Part shown: piece by piece, positions 1 to 9,761 of the stretch
Layout: the number at the start of each line of letters is the position of its first letter
How positions within the stretch are numbered: position 1 is the stretch's first letter
Source of the DNA: Musa acuminata AAA Group
Taxonomy: Eukaryota; Streptophyta; Magnoliopsida; Zingiberales; Musaceae
Direction of reading: 5' to 3'
NCBI RefSeq assembly: GCF_036884655.1
Contig: NC_088339.1
Location: 24,571,501 to 24,635,500 of the forward strand
Length of the DNA stretch: 64,000 bases
Translations under genes and position numbers: made by a program
Notes under the pieces: generated by a model
The model's input: only the letters and a program-made list of their open reading frames with translations
Told to the model about the DNA's origin: nothing
Databases searched by the model: none

Positions 1-425
1 AGCGAAGGAGTGGCTCCGACGCTGCCACGTCGGATCCTTTTAATGACCTATTTCGTGTTCCACCTTCCTGACGTGGCCGTCATTTCTCCCATTGACGATC
101 CGCTGCACGACACCAGGGGTGGAACGGGCTCTACCATCCAATCGTAGAAGGAGAGTTACATCGGCCGACGTTTCGCTGACATCAGCCTCGTCTATGGGGA
201 GTTTTTGGTTGGTTCAGAATGATGTATGGTGTGTGTGGAATGCCGGATCCGCACTCGCCATGGCCACGAGATATTTCTCACGTCCGTTCGAGTCAGCTTG
301 GCCACGGATTTCCTCCGTTCTCTCCCCCCGGCCCAAATATTACATCGCCTCCTCTTCCTTCCTTCCTTCCTCCTCCTCCTCCTTCTTCTTCTTCTTCTTC
401 TTCTTCTTCTTCTCCCTTCGGCACG
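1..425 (+). promoter_or_regulatory. Upstream region and 5' UTR of the pseudo-response regulator gene
   Basis: This stretch has no convincing gene. It precedes the PRR start codon at 426. At 269-276 it carries AGATATTT, the reverse complement of an 8/9 match to the evening element (AAAATATCT) found in many clock-gene promoters. Near the start there are CACGTC/GACGTGG-type ACGT cores (about 28-33 and 70-75). A pyrimidine microsatellite lies directly before the start codon. The open frames that cross it are by-products of the repeat. Regulatory roles are inferred from motif resemblance only. Confidence 0.4.
357..414 (+). repeat. CCTT/TCC/CTT pyrimidine microsatellite in the PRR 5' UTR
   Basis: The tract runs CCTT units, then TCC units, then about ten CTT units, and ends about 12 bp before the PRR start codon. 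Long CT-rich leaders are common in plant 5' UTRs. The tract is length-variable by nature and creates serine-, phenylalanine- or glutamate-rich spurious open frames on both strands. Confidence 0.85.
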
Positions 426-3400
426 ATGGAGGCCGGCGCAAGGGGGGACGAAGGGGAGATGACGGGGGTCGCGCCGGGAGACGGCGGAGGACCGGAGAGG
501 GGGAGCACTGCAGCCGCCGGCCCCAGTTCCGAGCGGCAGGTGATCCGGTGGGAGCGGTTCCTGCCCCGGAGATCCCTTCGGGTCCTCCTCGTCGAGCACG
601 ACGACTCCACCCGGCACATCGTCGCCGCCCTGCTCCGCAAATGCAGCTACCACGGTATTTCCCCTCCCCTCCCCCCCGATCGGTTGGCTTCGTCGCTTTG
701 TTGGTTGAAATTGGCGGTTGTTGGGTGCAGTTGCGGCCGTCGCGGATGGGCTCAAGGCGTGGGCGGTCTTGAAGTTGAAGTGCTACAAGTTCGATCTTGT
801 GCTCACCGAGGTGGAGATGCCTTCTCTGTCCGGGATTGGGCTCCTCTCCAAGATTATGGCTGCCGAGGAGTGCAAGAACATTCCAGTGATCAGTAAGTCG
901 CCAAACAAACCATGTGTATTTTTGGATTGAACCACCCAAAACTGAAACTTCCTTGAAAGTTCGCATCAAGCTATGATCTTTTTGTTTATTGCGTCAGCTA
1001 TTTATCTTTATATGACTTGCTTTGTAGTCATCACTGTATGCCTTACTATATAGTAAAGTTGCCTGATTTGAGAATTGAAAATATTGGTATCGAAGTCAAT
1101 CGAATCTCAATGTCACCATAGCATGGCTTCGTGGATATTTTTTCCTTAACCTTGTAACTTAGGAGACTCTGAAGCTTAGAGGAGAACTAGTTCTTGTCAT
1201 GTATATGTTGTCTTCATCTTGACATCACTAGAATGGTGCTTTCTGTTACAGTGATGTCTTCTCAAGATTCCATTGGTGTAGTGCTCAAATGCATGCTAAA
1301 GGGTGCTGTAGATTTTCTAGTGAAACCAGTGAGGAAGAATGAGCTACGGAACTTATGGCAGCATGTTTGGAGGAGACATTGTGTAGGTTCATCATACTTT
1401 CTTATTATAACAAATGAGTCATAGACTCTGCCAATCGATTTATTTTTGTGAATCGTCTGATGACAAATTGCCTAACTATACTCTTGATGTAGTCAAATAA
1501 TGCTACAAATGCCTCCGACAATAATGCTGCTAGCAATCATGTGAGTGTCAATGCTGGTGATGGATCCAAGACTGGGGAAAACAGTGATGAGGATGATGCT
1601 CAGGTATGTGACTTGAAAAATTGATGTTCAATTAACTGATTAAGTGGATAGTGTCTATTAGGAATGGTTGATTGTTCTTGTGAAGTACATTTAAAAAAAA
1701 TCTGAGTTGTTTAATTTATTTGGTGTCTCACAATAGTTAATTGATGTTTTATCAGAGTTCTGGCAGTAAGCCAGAGGCTCAGAGCAAAAGTGTGCAAAAG
1801 CATATAGAAATTCTTCAATCTGTGGAGGAGAACAGGGAATCTGAACCAAAAGCAGAGCAGCTCAATGATGGTACAATAATAGTGGCAAATCAATTGAAGA
1901 ACTATAAAGGTCATGAAGCCAGAGGTTGTCAACCATTATTTATTCAACATGTCCTTTTGGGATGATGAGCTTAATAATAATTTCTTATGCTGATTAGGTT
2001 TCACATTTTTGCAGATAAGACTTCTGGACCTACAGTCCAAGCAAATCATTCAGTTCAAAGTACTATCTTAGCTGAGCAAAGGGAGGATAAGAATTTTTGG
2101 TGTAATAGATCCATATGTAAGGAGCAAAAACAGGTGTGTGTGAGGTTGCAAAAGGATGAGGACTTTGATCCTAAACCATATCATCAGCCTGATGCTACAA
2201 ATGAATCTTTCCAGAACATGATAGAGTTTATTGAGCCAACAACTAGCAGAAGATGTGTTCCTGCAGCTATGGAAAGGGCTGCTTCTATGGAAGATATACC
2301 ATGTGAAACTTCAACATGCTCTCATGGAAAATGTATATCTGACTTTGGTTCTTCCCAGCTACTTGAACTTTCCTTGAGAAGACCACAACTTGATGGCTGT
2401 GTGAATCTGGAGTTCAAAGAAAAGCATGTACTGAACCATTCTAATGCCTCTGCTTTTTCAAGGTAATCTTCTCAAGAAAACCTCCAGCTTACTTTTAGTT
2501 GTAGAGTTCCATTGCTCTTGGTTTTGATAGTGTTTGCAAATCATTATCTCTCCTTCGTTCTTGATAATGCCATTAAAAAGTTTTACACAGCTGAAATTTC
2601 ATCTGAATTGATATAATATTTCGTTGTTATCTGCAACGACGTTTATTAGGACAAGGTTCTGAGTAATATGCCTTGTAGGTACAGTGATAAGAAGATGCAG
2701 CATTCTTCTCAAAAGCCAGTTTTAACTTCTTTATGCATTGGCACCAAGGAATCTGTTGAAGAAACCCAGCAACGTGCCAACCTATATAACTCTTTTAGTG
2801 AAACATGTCATACCCTATCTTCTAAAGAAATGCTGACATCAGATCGGGGTAAAGCAATTGAAGCTGCCATTTATTTTCAAATTTCTTCTGATAGCAACAA
2901 GGAGGATGGTGGCATTTTATCTTCTCATCCGATACATGATGATGCTTCACACCCTCAATATAACTTTTTGTCATTGCCAGTACCTGTTGGAGCAATTCCT
3001 TACCAGAGGTTGTCAACCAGATTTGGTGCTACTGTGCAACCACTGTTCTTACATCCAAACAATTCAACTTCCTCAGAGAAAAGAATGGTTCAGGATAGTT
3101 CTGTACAATATATTCACCATGAAAGTCAGATTATGAATAATACTCAGCAACGTGAATATCACGGCCATGAAGATTATCATCAATTCAGCTACTCTAGACA
3201 TCATGCTGAGACAGAATTAGGGGGTCCAGGAGATTCCTCATGCATTCCCTCCGAACAAGCCATTCAAAGTGCCAGCTCTAGCCTAGATATTTACAACGAT
3301 TGTGGAACAAATGATTGCGACAAAACAACAGAAGCTCCTGCAAGCACCTTTAATGCTATAGAAAGTGGAAATGAGAGTGGTGTCCAGAACTCTGGCAGGA

Positions 3401-4308
3401 AAGGTTTGGATTGTCATCTTTCTCCCCGAGAAGCTGCATTAATAAAATTCCGTTTAAAAAGAAAAGACCGATGCTTTGAGAAAAAGGTAATTGGTTTACT
3501 TTTTGCACTAGCTTTCATTGGTTATTCTGCACACTGGCATATGTTTCTAGCTTGGTTTTACATTGTTCAAACACTGTGGAATTTCAAAGAGAACCATGTT
3601 AGTGTTGCATAATCTTATCTAGCATGATAGACATTAATATAACTCATTCTTTATTTCAAAGAAAAAAAATATATCTTACTTAGACAAATATTAATAGTGG
3701 ACATCATAGTTGTTCTTGATGGAAAATTAGGATTTGGAAGAGCCTAGAAATCTACCCTAGTTGCAATCTTAAGTTACAAAATAATAATTAACAAATTATG
3801 TTGTATAACAGAATGTGTCAATCATAGTACATTAAATCAACTTTCGTATACTACTGCTTGGTACAGGTTGGTATATTGATATGTTTTTATCTCATGTATC
3901 GGTATACTCAGTATCGGTACAACTCGATATGTATCGTATCAATAAGATGAATCGAAATATTAAACCTACAGTTTTTTATTGTATTCTTTATTAAGCAGTA
4001 AAAGTTATTTATCAGCTTCTGTCAGTCTCTTTTGGAAAGCTACAGTTAAGACATTGAGAGTGTGTTCGCAGACCAATTCCATTTTCAAATTTGCGTGCAA
4101 GTATATATTGTTCTCTTTAATCTAAACACTGGACACAATATACTTGTATTTGAGATATGTGGCACTTCTGTTTCTTACTCTAATTTTGTTTTGACAGGTT
4201 AGGTACCAAAGTAGGCAAAAGCTAGCGGAGCAGCGACCAAGAGTGAAAGGGCAATTTGTGCGTCAAAAAGTCATTGACTCGACAACTGCAGCAGAAGCAG
4301 AAGACTAA
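426..4308 (+). CDS. PRR: Pseudo-response regulator, PRR5/PRR9/PRR95-type clock protein
   Basis: Clock-associated transcriptional repressor, acting in the nucleus. Eight exons fit by phase: 426-654, 731-892, 1252-1382, 1493-1603, 1756-1924 (or to 1909), 2015-2462, 2679-3486 and 4198-4308, giving 722 or 717 residues. The N-terminal receiver domain runs through exons 1-3 (core [12 protein letters not shown] to NLWQHVWRR). The phospho-acceptor Asp is replaced by Glu ([10 protein letters not shown], Glu about residue 103), the hallmark of pseudo-receivers. Exon 6 encodes LELSL (2362-2376), an EAR-type motif known in PRR5/7/9 to recruit TOPLESS co-repressors. The CCT domain spans the last intron ([20 protein letters not shown] joined to [20 protein letters not shown]), and the protein ends at TAA 4306-4308. 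The receiver wording ([19 protein letters not shown]) and CCT resemble the PRR5/PRR9 clade more than PRR7/PRR37, but clade placement needs a tree. Confidence 0.9.
3836..3958. repeat. Diverged GTACC-rich element remnant in the last PRR intron
   Basis: The last PRR intron (3487-4197) contains repeated GGTAC/GTATCG words and an outer end (CAACTTTCGTATAC) that resembles the inverted termini of the GTACCG element family seen at 7691, 39944 and 42478. No clean second terminus or target duplication is visible, so this is called only as a probable decayed relative. Confidence 0.35.
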
Positions 4309-5406
4309 CTTGAGCGACTGACAATAACTTTTTCTTGAGTTGTTATGTCCAGTAAAGTGAATTTGAGGTAGGTTTAAGTTAAATTTCTCCTTCTTATTGT
4401 ACTCCCTTATCTGGCTGCACAGTTCTCAGCTACATTACTAGCCTGTAATCTCTGAAGAACTTTGATCAGAGAATGTTTTCACTGATCTTTACGATAAAAG
4501 ATGAGAAAACCACCCAGTCATGGCCTCTGAATTGTCACTTGGGATTTCTAAAGTGAACATCGATTTGCACTGCTTCGCGGCAGCTGAATTCAAACAAGTT
4601 ATATCATCATCTTGTTGCTCAATCTTATTTCTTCGGCTGCAATAAAGCCCACCTTTGATCCATGGTAAGTGTTTCTAACCCAAAATAACAGTGTTTAACA
4701 TTCAGCACACATCTCTCTTGCTTTGCACATAGTTAACTCATCCACATAGCTACTCTTTTTATGCATCTCAATAAAATAAGATAATATTATTAATTCATAT
4801 GTTCTCTTGACTCAGCCATGTTCTTTAATTATAATTTAAGAGGGATGTGACCTTTTCATCATTTGCAGTGGCAAACTGATCTCCTTCAGATGTTTTCCGA
4901 TAAATTTCCCAGTATAACTTTTCTGTGTTCCCCAGCATCCGATGCATTGTCCTTGTCCCACAGAATAAAATAGCAGCAGGCCAAAGACGTGGCTCTATCG
5001 AAGCAGGCCACGGGAGACCCCGGTTTGACCAGATCGACAGGGATTTCCCAACACAGAGAGCTGATCACTGTGCACAAGACCACAAGCATTCAATGCCTTT
5101 CCTGCTCCTCCCCATGACAACCTCAATGAAACCCCCCAAAGCCCCACAAAGGAAGGGAAACACCCAGGCCTGCCCGCAGTGCTGCAGTCTGCCATCAATA
5201 TCCGTGCGTCGAGAACCGTGCCCGGAGAAGACCAGCCCACATGATGAACCCACGGGTCATATCCTATTAGTTGATAGAATGGGCCCCACAACAATCCTGG
5301 TTCTCGCAGCCAATAGGAGGTCAGGTACCTGTTTCGATACACACTTTATATATATATATATGTACTTTATCCTAAAGCTAAACGAGGACACGCAACATGA
5401 GAGAGG

Positions 5407-5457
<51 letters not shown>

Positions 5458-5575
5458 GAACGGAGCATCAGTAACATCGTCCTCGAACTTTTATTGTAGT
5501 TCCATCTGTTTCCAGTTCTACCACCACTGCAACAACGTCCTCCGGTGGAGGAAGGAGGTGGGAGGTTCCTTGGTC
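4309..5575. other. Interval between convergent genes (3' UTRs and spacer)
   Basis: This interval separates the convergent PRR gene and the minus-strand unknown gene. It holds the PRR 3' UTR (polyadenylation-like AATAAA words near 4640 and 4771), AT-rich spacer, and a moderately GC-rich stretch at 4925-5330 with open frames on both strands that match no family I recognise. The right end carries TA and GA microsatellites, probably within the 3' UTR of the minus-strand gene. Confidence 0.5.
5399..5456. repeat. GA microsatellite, about 19 pure units
   Basis: Pure GA repeats span about 5411-5448 with imperfect GA on both sides. A short TA run (5345-5362) lies just upstream. On the minus strand this is a CT tract about 120-180 bp beyond the stop codon of the unknown gene, so it probably sits in its 3' UTR. 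It is likely to be length-polymorphic. Confidence 0.9.
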
Positions 5576-6692
5576 TCAGTAAGTCCATTCCTGGGGAAGG
5601 CGCATCTCGGAGGTCGGCTGAAATGGCCTCTCCAGCTTCCACATCGCCGTGCTTATCGTTGGCTGCTGCTTCTGTTGCTCTCCTCCCGTCGCGTCTGCAG
5701 AAAAAAATGTCATTTTGATGAGACAGCAGCAATAGGAGATGGAATTGTGACCTTTTGGACGCGGAAAAGTCTGTGAAAACAGCAGTCGATGTGTACTGCG
5801 TTCGTAGGGATCAAGGGGTTGGGACAAACAAACACAAAGCGAACAGCTTCAGTTCATGAAGTACTTCACAGAACAATGGCTGAGACGATATCGCGTACAC
5901 ATCGACATTAGAGGAAGTGCTTCGACATGCAAACTTACTGTGATGCTTCTTCCTCGCTTCGTTGTTGTTGATCACCCGCGGGAGGAACACACCGGTCCCT
6001 CCTCCGCTTTCTCTTCCTTGACCAGCCGGTCGAACAGTGCCGAGCCGGCTCTGGATCGGCCGCAGTGGCCGCTGCGGAGCCCGACCAAATGCCTCCACCT
6101 GATCGTCCATGAAACCCAGAGCCCTTAAGCCACAGAGTTTTGCATGGCATCTCAAGGACAGACCGAACGAAGAAGAAGAAGGAGAGAAGAGAAGAGACGC
6201 AAACCGTTTCCGGTCCACATGCCTGCGCCTGAGCTATCTGCGTCGGGCCAGGCCGGGTCACCCCCGGCCGGGAACAGGCTCCGAACCCCATGCCATAGAC
6301 GGGGCGGCCCAACCCGGTCCCCAACTCCCTTTCCTCCAGTTCGAACCGGGCCGCCGGTCCGACAGGCTTCAACCCCTGCAACTAAAACGGAAATGGGGTC
6401 ATGCAGAGCTGACGAAGAGAACGGGGAGAGAGAGACGAGGTGAGACCTCGTAATGAGGCGAGAGAACGGGCGGCAGCTTAGCGGCGGGGAGGCGCTGGAC
6501 GCGGTCGAGCGGGCTAAGTGCCGCGAGCTGGCTCGCGAGGCCCTCGACGTCGAAGGTGTGGTGGTATGCGCTGCGGACTCGGGCGGCGGCGGCGGCGTTG
6601 GAATGGTGCAAGCGGCGGAGGCCGAGGTCGGCGATTATCTCCGACGGCAGCCACATCTCGCCGTCGTCCAGGTTCGGCGCAAACTCTGCCAT
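5576..6692 (-). CDS. Conserved plant protein of unknown function (WLPSEI / GVFLPR / LPQEWTY motifs)
   Basis: Minus-strand gene built from at least three exons. Exon 1 runs from ATG 6692-6690 to a probable donor near 6447 and encodes MAEFAPNLDDGEMWLPSEII followed by an Ala/Leu-rich stretch. A middle exon ends at a perfect donor (a|GTAAGT, exon end 5939) and encodes SGGGTGVFLPRV. The last exon is 5694-5576, starts after TTTTTTTCTGCAG and ends RLPQEWTY-stop. The last junction keeps phase exactly. The link between exon 1 (phase 0) and the middle exon (which needs phase 2) is unresolved; a small extra exon beginning near 6375 may lie between them. I recognise the N-terminal acidic WLPS motif, the GTGVFLPR motif and the C-terminal LPQEWTY as shared by uncharacterised plant proteins, but I know no function. 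No signal peptide or membrane segment is evident. Confidence 0.65.
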
Positions 6693-7260
6693 AGGAGAAA
6701 CCAGAGAGACGGAGAGAGAGAAAGAGACAAGAGAAGCAAGCAAGGGGAGAGAGCAGGGAGAGGCGGGGGCAACAGTTTGCGGCCATATAGAGCGGCGCGG
6801 CCGTGAACTGGTGTGGTAATTTAGGGCAACACCGTAAGGGTAAAACAGGAATTTAGGTATTTTTGTTGTCCATCATTTATTAGCTCTGTAATCGAGGTGG
6901 AAGCGAGGCGTGGCGGAGAATTGTCTTATTTTACGGCGACCCACGATTTAAACCCACTTGCACAAGAATCCGACATGGCATACTGTCGTCCACTTCTACT
7001 TCGTAAAATAAACTGAGATGGGCACGTAAACGTATGTTTTCAGGGTGCGTGGAGGGAAAGGTCACGATAAACGTACCCGGCGGGGAAACGGACGTTACGA
7101 TTTCGGAAGGATGAGGTGCAGTGGCGTGGCGCAGTGGACGCCGTGCCAAGCCACTGTTCATTTGACGCGTTTACAAGTGTAACACCCGTTGTGCGGCGGG
7201 TCCCATCGCCGGATTCGGGTGGGCGAAAGCGTGAAGAGAAGGGCGTGGCAGTGGTGTCGT

Positions 7261-7283
7261 ATCACGTGATACCTTCACGTGAT
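7261..7283. promoter_or_regulatory. Paired G-box (CACGTG) motifs
   Basis: ATCACGTGAT at 7261-7270 is a perfect 10-bp palindrome. A second copy, TCACGTGAT, is at 7275-7283, so the CACGTG cores start 13 bp apart. G-boxes bind bZIP and bHLH factors in plants. The pair lies about 570 bp upstream of the minus-strand unknown gene and about 2 kb upstream of the CLE gene. Binding is inferred. Confidence 0.5.
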
Positions 7284-7690
7284 AGAGTGGGTAAATGGTG
7301 GCGCTTGCAAGGAAGAAGGGAAAATTGATCCCCAACTATTTTTTTGGTATTAGTAGTCATTCCAAAACGAATTAATATGGTATTATAATTTAATTTAAAC
7401 AATTTATAGAGGGCAATGGGAACCCATAAATATCAACCTCTTTTTTTAAGCTTGATGATATCCAGACTTATATGGACTTGGGAACTTAGCATTCAACACT
7501 AAATGATCTAATTACTAGGTTTTCCATTCATCTTTAGAATAGTTTTAGGTCCAAATCAAGTGTATGTTTAAAAGAGGTATGTATTGACACTATATAATTT
7601 GTTAAGGTCCTTCCAAACCTTGCATTATAATTCAAATATTTTATAAATCAGATATATTATTTATGGTTGATCATAAAAAGATATATAAAC

Positions 7691-7955
7691 CAAGGTCTGT
7701 CATACCGAAGCATACCGCCCGTATTAGACGGTACGTACCGGTCCGACAGGTTACCGGTATGCGGATTATCTGGTACCGCTATAGTTCTACAGTATTATAC
7801 TGTAATACTGCTACAGTATAAAAAATATATATAAAATTATTCGGTATATCAAGGTGTACCATTCGGTACGCCATAATGTACTGTCCGGTACATTGATATT
7901 GTATCGTACCGAGCCTAGATCGAAATGCTGGTATGGTACGATACGACGAACTTTG
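7691..7955. mobile_element. hAT-like non-autonomous element (GTACCG family), copy A
   Basis: 265-bp element starting CAAGGTCTGTCATACCG and ending CGACGAACTTTG. The ends are imperfect inverted repeats. It is flanked by ATATAAAC and ATATAAAT, an 8-bp target duplication with one mismatch. The interior is packed with GTACCG, GGTACC and CGGTAC words on both strands. No coding capacity. It shares termini and internal order with the copies at 39944 and 42478. Confidence 0.8.
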
Positions 7956-9201
7956 ATATAAATATCAGAATATGTATACGACATTAGTCAATTTTATATC
8001 TAATGAAAATTTATCTTATAATACAATCTTCTGTATATGAAAAGCCATATACATTGCGTTAAAGTCTCGTAGGTCTTCCTTCCTCTCTTCCCATATCAGA
8101 GGAGCGTTTGTCTTGTTCTAAGAATATGCCGTTTGATCACTATTGGGACTCTCTTCCCATATCTTACTGGCTTCGTTCTCCGCTCTACTATGCTGAATCC
8201 GTATCCAAGTGAGAGATTCCAGGATGCCCTGCGACTGCTGTTGCACCAACACGTATACCAAGTGTCCTGCTTATGGCGACAAGGATCCATATTCTGCGTC
8301 ACGGAGGATGTAGATGCGTCGGTTGCGAGTAATGATGGATGGCTTCACAGGAGAACCATGGCGGCGGCTGTGTCGAACAAAGTCCAGATCTTGACGACCA
8401 TCCGATCTGAGATGGAAAAGGGATAATGATGAATGATAAGCAGCAGCGGACTCCCGTCAACTCTCTCATCGTCGTCGGGACTTAATCTTCTACTTTGATT
8501 CACGGACAGTTGCTGTATCAGTAGTACTCGCTGACTGTAGACTGACGCCGATACGTCATCGCTGCAACTAAACGTAACTCGTGCATCAAATCAAAATGAT
8601 TGCCCATATCCATGAAACGATCGGCTCGCTGGGGGAGATGATTAGAATGGCCTCACGCCTACGTCAACGTAGATCGTGTTCTTAACTCGATCGAAGCTGT
8701 TTCCTCGGAGAACTCCCACAGGTTTCGTCCCAATATGGTAACGTCCAAGTTGCCGAGAGCACGGTGCAGCAAAACGGGCTCTCTAACGATACGAGTATAT
8801 GCTCTCTTTGTGTTGCTATGTGTAATTACTTGCAGCAATGATGAGGAGAGAGTACGAGAGCTGACGAATGGAAGAAGATTTGCAGCGGTGGCTGATGCCA
8901 ATTATGGCGACGAGATCCGGTTGACGTCAGGAGGAGGGAGGCCATAAGTGGCGGACTGGAGAGGGTCGCGTCGGCAAGTGCCGGAGGAGGACGCCAGAAA
9001 GCTCGTTGCTTACGGCGCATGTCCGTTGCACATGATTCTGTCGCGCCGGCGGTAGGCAATTACTTGGATCTTTCGCAGTTGGATGTAATCATTCTCCCCA
9101 CACACTCTTTTAGTCCCATCGCAGATCTCCTCGTCTTAATTAAAGGGGGCGAAACCAAACAAGGAACATCGTCATCATCTTCTTCTTCCTTTATGTCGAG
9201 C

Positions 9202-9208
9202 TATAAAT
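9202..9208 (+). promoter_or_regulatory. TATA box of the CLE gene
   Basis: CTATAAATAC is a strong TATA match about 60 bp upstream of the CLE start codon at 9268. This places transcription start at about 9232-9238 and gives a short leader of about 30-35 bases. Confidence 0.6.
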
Positions 9209-9267
9209 ACAGCAACATCCAGCTTCAGGAGATCGATCTGCAAAGGCCACCAGAAGAGAGGAGACCG

Positions 9268-9761
9268 ATGGATCTGTTCCGGCTCGTATTATGGTGCTCT
9301 CTGCTGTTGTTGGCCTTCTGCTTGGGGGCTGAGGGACGTCGTTTAGGTTCTTCTTCTTGCCTCTTTCCTCCATCACCTTCTGTTGCATCTTTATAACCCT
9401 AAGAGTACGTTTTGTCCGTTCGCCATGCAGGTTGTCAAGGTGAGTCGGGCAGCTGCTTGAATCGGGAGACTGCTCCACCCAAGGATGGAAGCAGCGAGGT
9501 CACTACTCCTTCCTCCGAAGACCATGGCTTCATTTCAAGGATCATGCTATCGACTGTTCCATTCGGTGATAGATGCTTCCTCTCCTTTGGCATTTACAGG
9601 TACATGGTGCGAAGCAGGAGGTGTTCGAGCAGAGAGACCGGCGACCACCGGAAGCAGGATTGGCGACAGCGGAAGTGGTGAGGCCGGAGCTGAGGTGGGC
9701 CCCCTCGGGACCGGACCCACTGCACCACAACGGCAGCCCGAAGAAGCCGCAGACGCCGTGA
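9268..9761 (+). CDS. CLE-family secreted signalling peptide precursor (CLAVATA3-like)
   Basis: Small precursor that should be secreted and cleaved to a CLE peptide ligand for CLV1-type receptor kinases. Exon 1 (9268 to about 9346) encodes MDLFRLVLWCSLLLLAFCLG, a clear signal peptide. A middle exon begins at 9431 after CATGCAG; its 3' limit is unclear because no strong phase-0 donor is visible. The last exon begins at about 9600 after TTTACAG and ends at TGA 9759-9761. Near the C-terminus it encodes ELRWAPSGPDPLHHNGSP, with the CLE core at 9693-9731 (R-W-A-P-S-G-P-D-P-L-H-H-N). The two-intron layout, the ELR lead-in and the Pro-rich tail match CLV3 rather than the usual intronless CLE genes. 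The usual Val at motif position 3 is Ala, and position 2 is Trp, which is unusual. Confidence 0.8.

Larger units (their letters stand above)
6693..9200. other. Intergenic region between divergent genes
   Basis: This interval separates the minus-strand unknown gene from the plus-strand CLE gene and should contain both promoters. It holds a GA-rich probable leader of the minus gene (6693-6760), a pair of G-boxes (7261-7283), an AT-rich segment, a hAT-like element (7691-7955) and a moderately GC-rich stretch at 8100-9000 with open frames on both strands. None of those frames resembles a protein family I know. Confidence 0.5.

Noticed and set aside
92..969. Long open frames on both strands over the PRR leader and first exon
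   Set aside because: They are shadows created by GC-rich sequence and the CTT repeat. The receiver-domain frame spliced at 654/731 is the one with homology.
4925..5776. 283-codon plus-strand open frame
   Set aside because: It crosses the TA and GA microsatellites, shows no recognisable domain, and overlaps the real minus-strand exon at 5576-5694.
8133..8426. 97-codon open frame
   Set aside because: No signal peptide, domain or splice context. The amino-acid composition looks random and both strands are open here.
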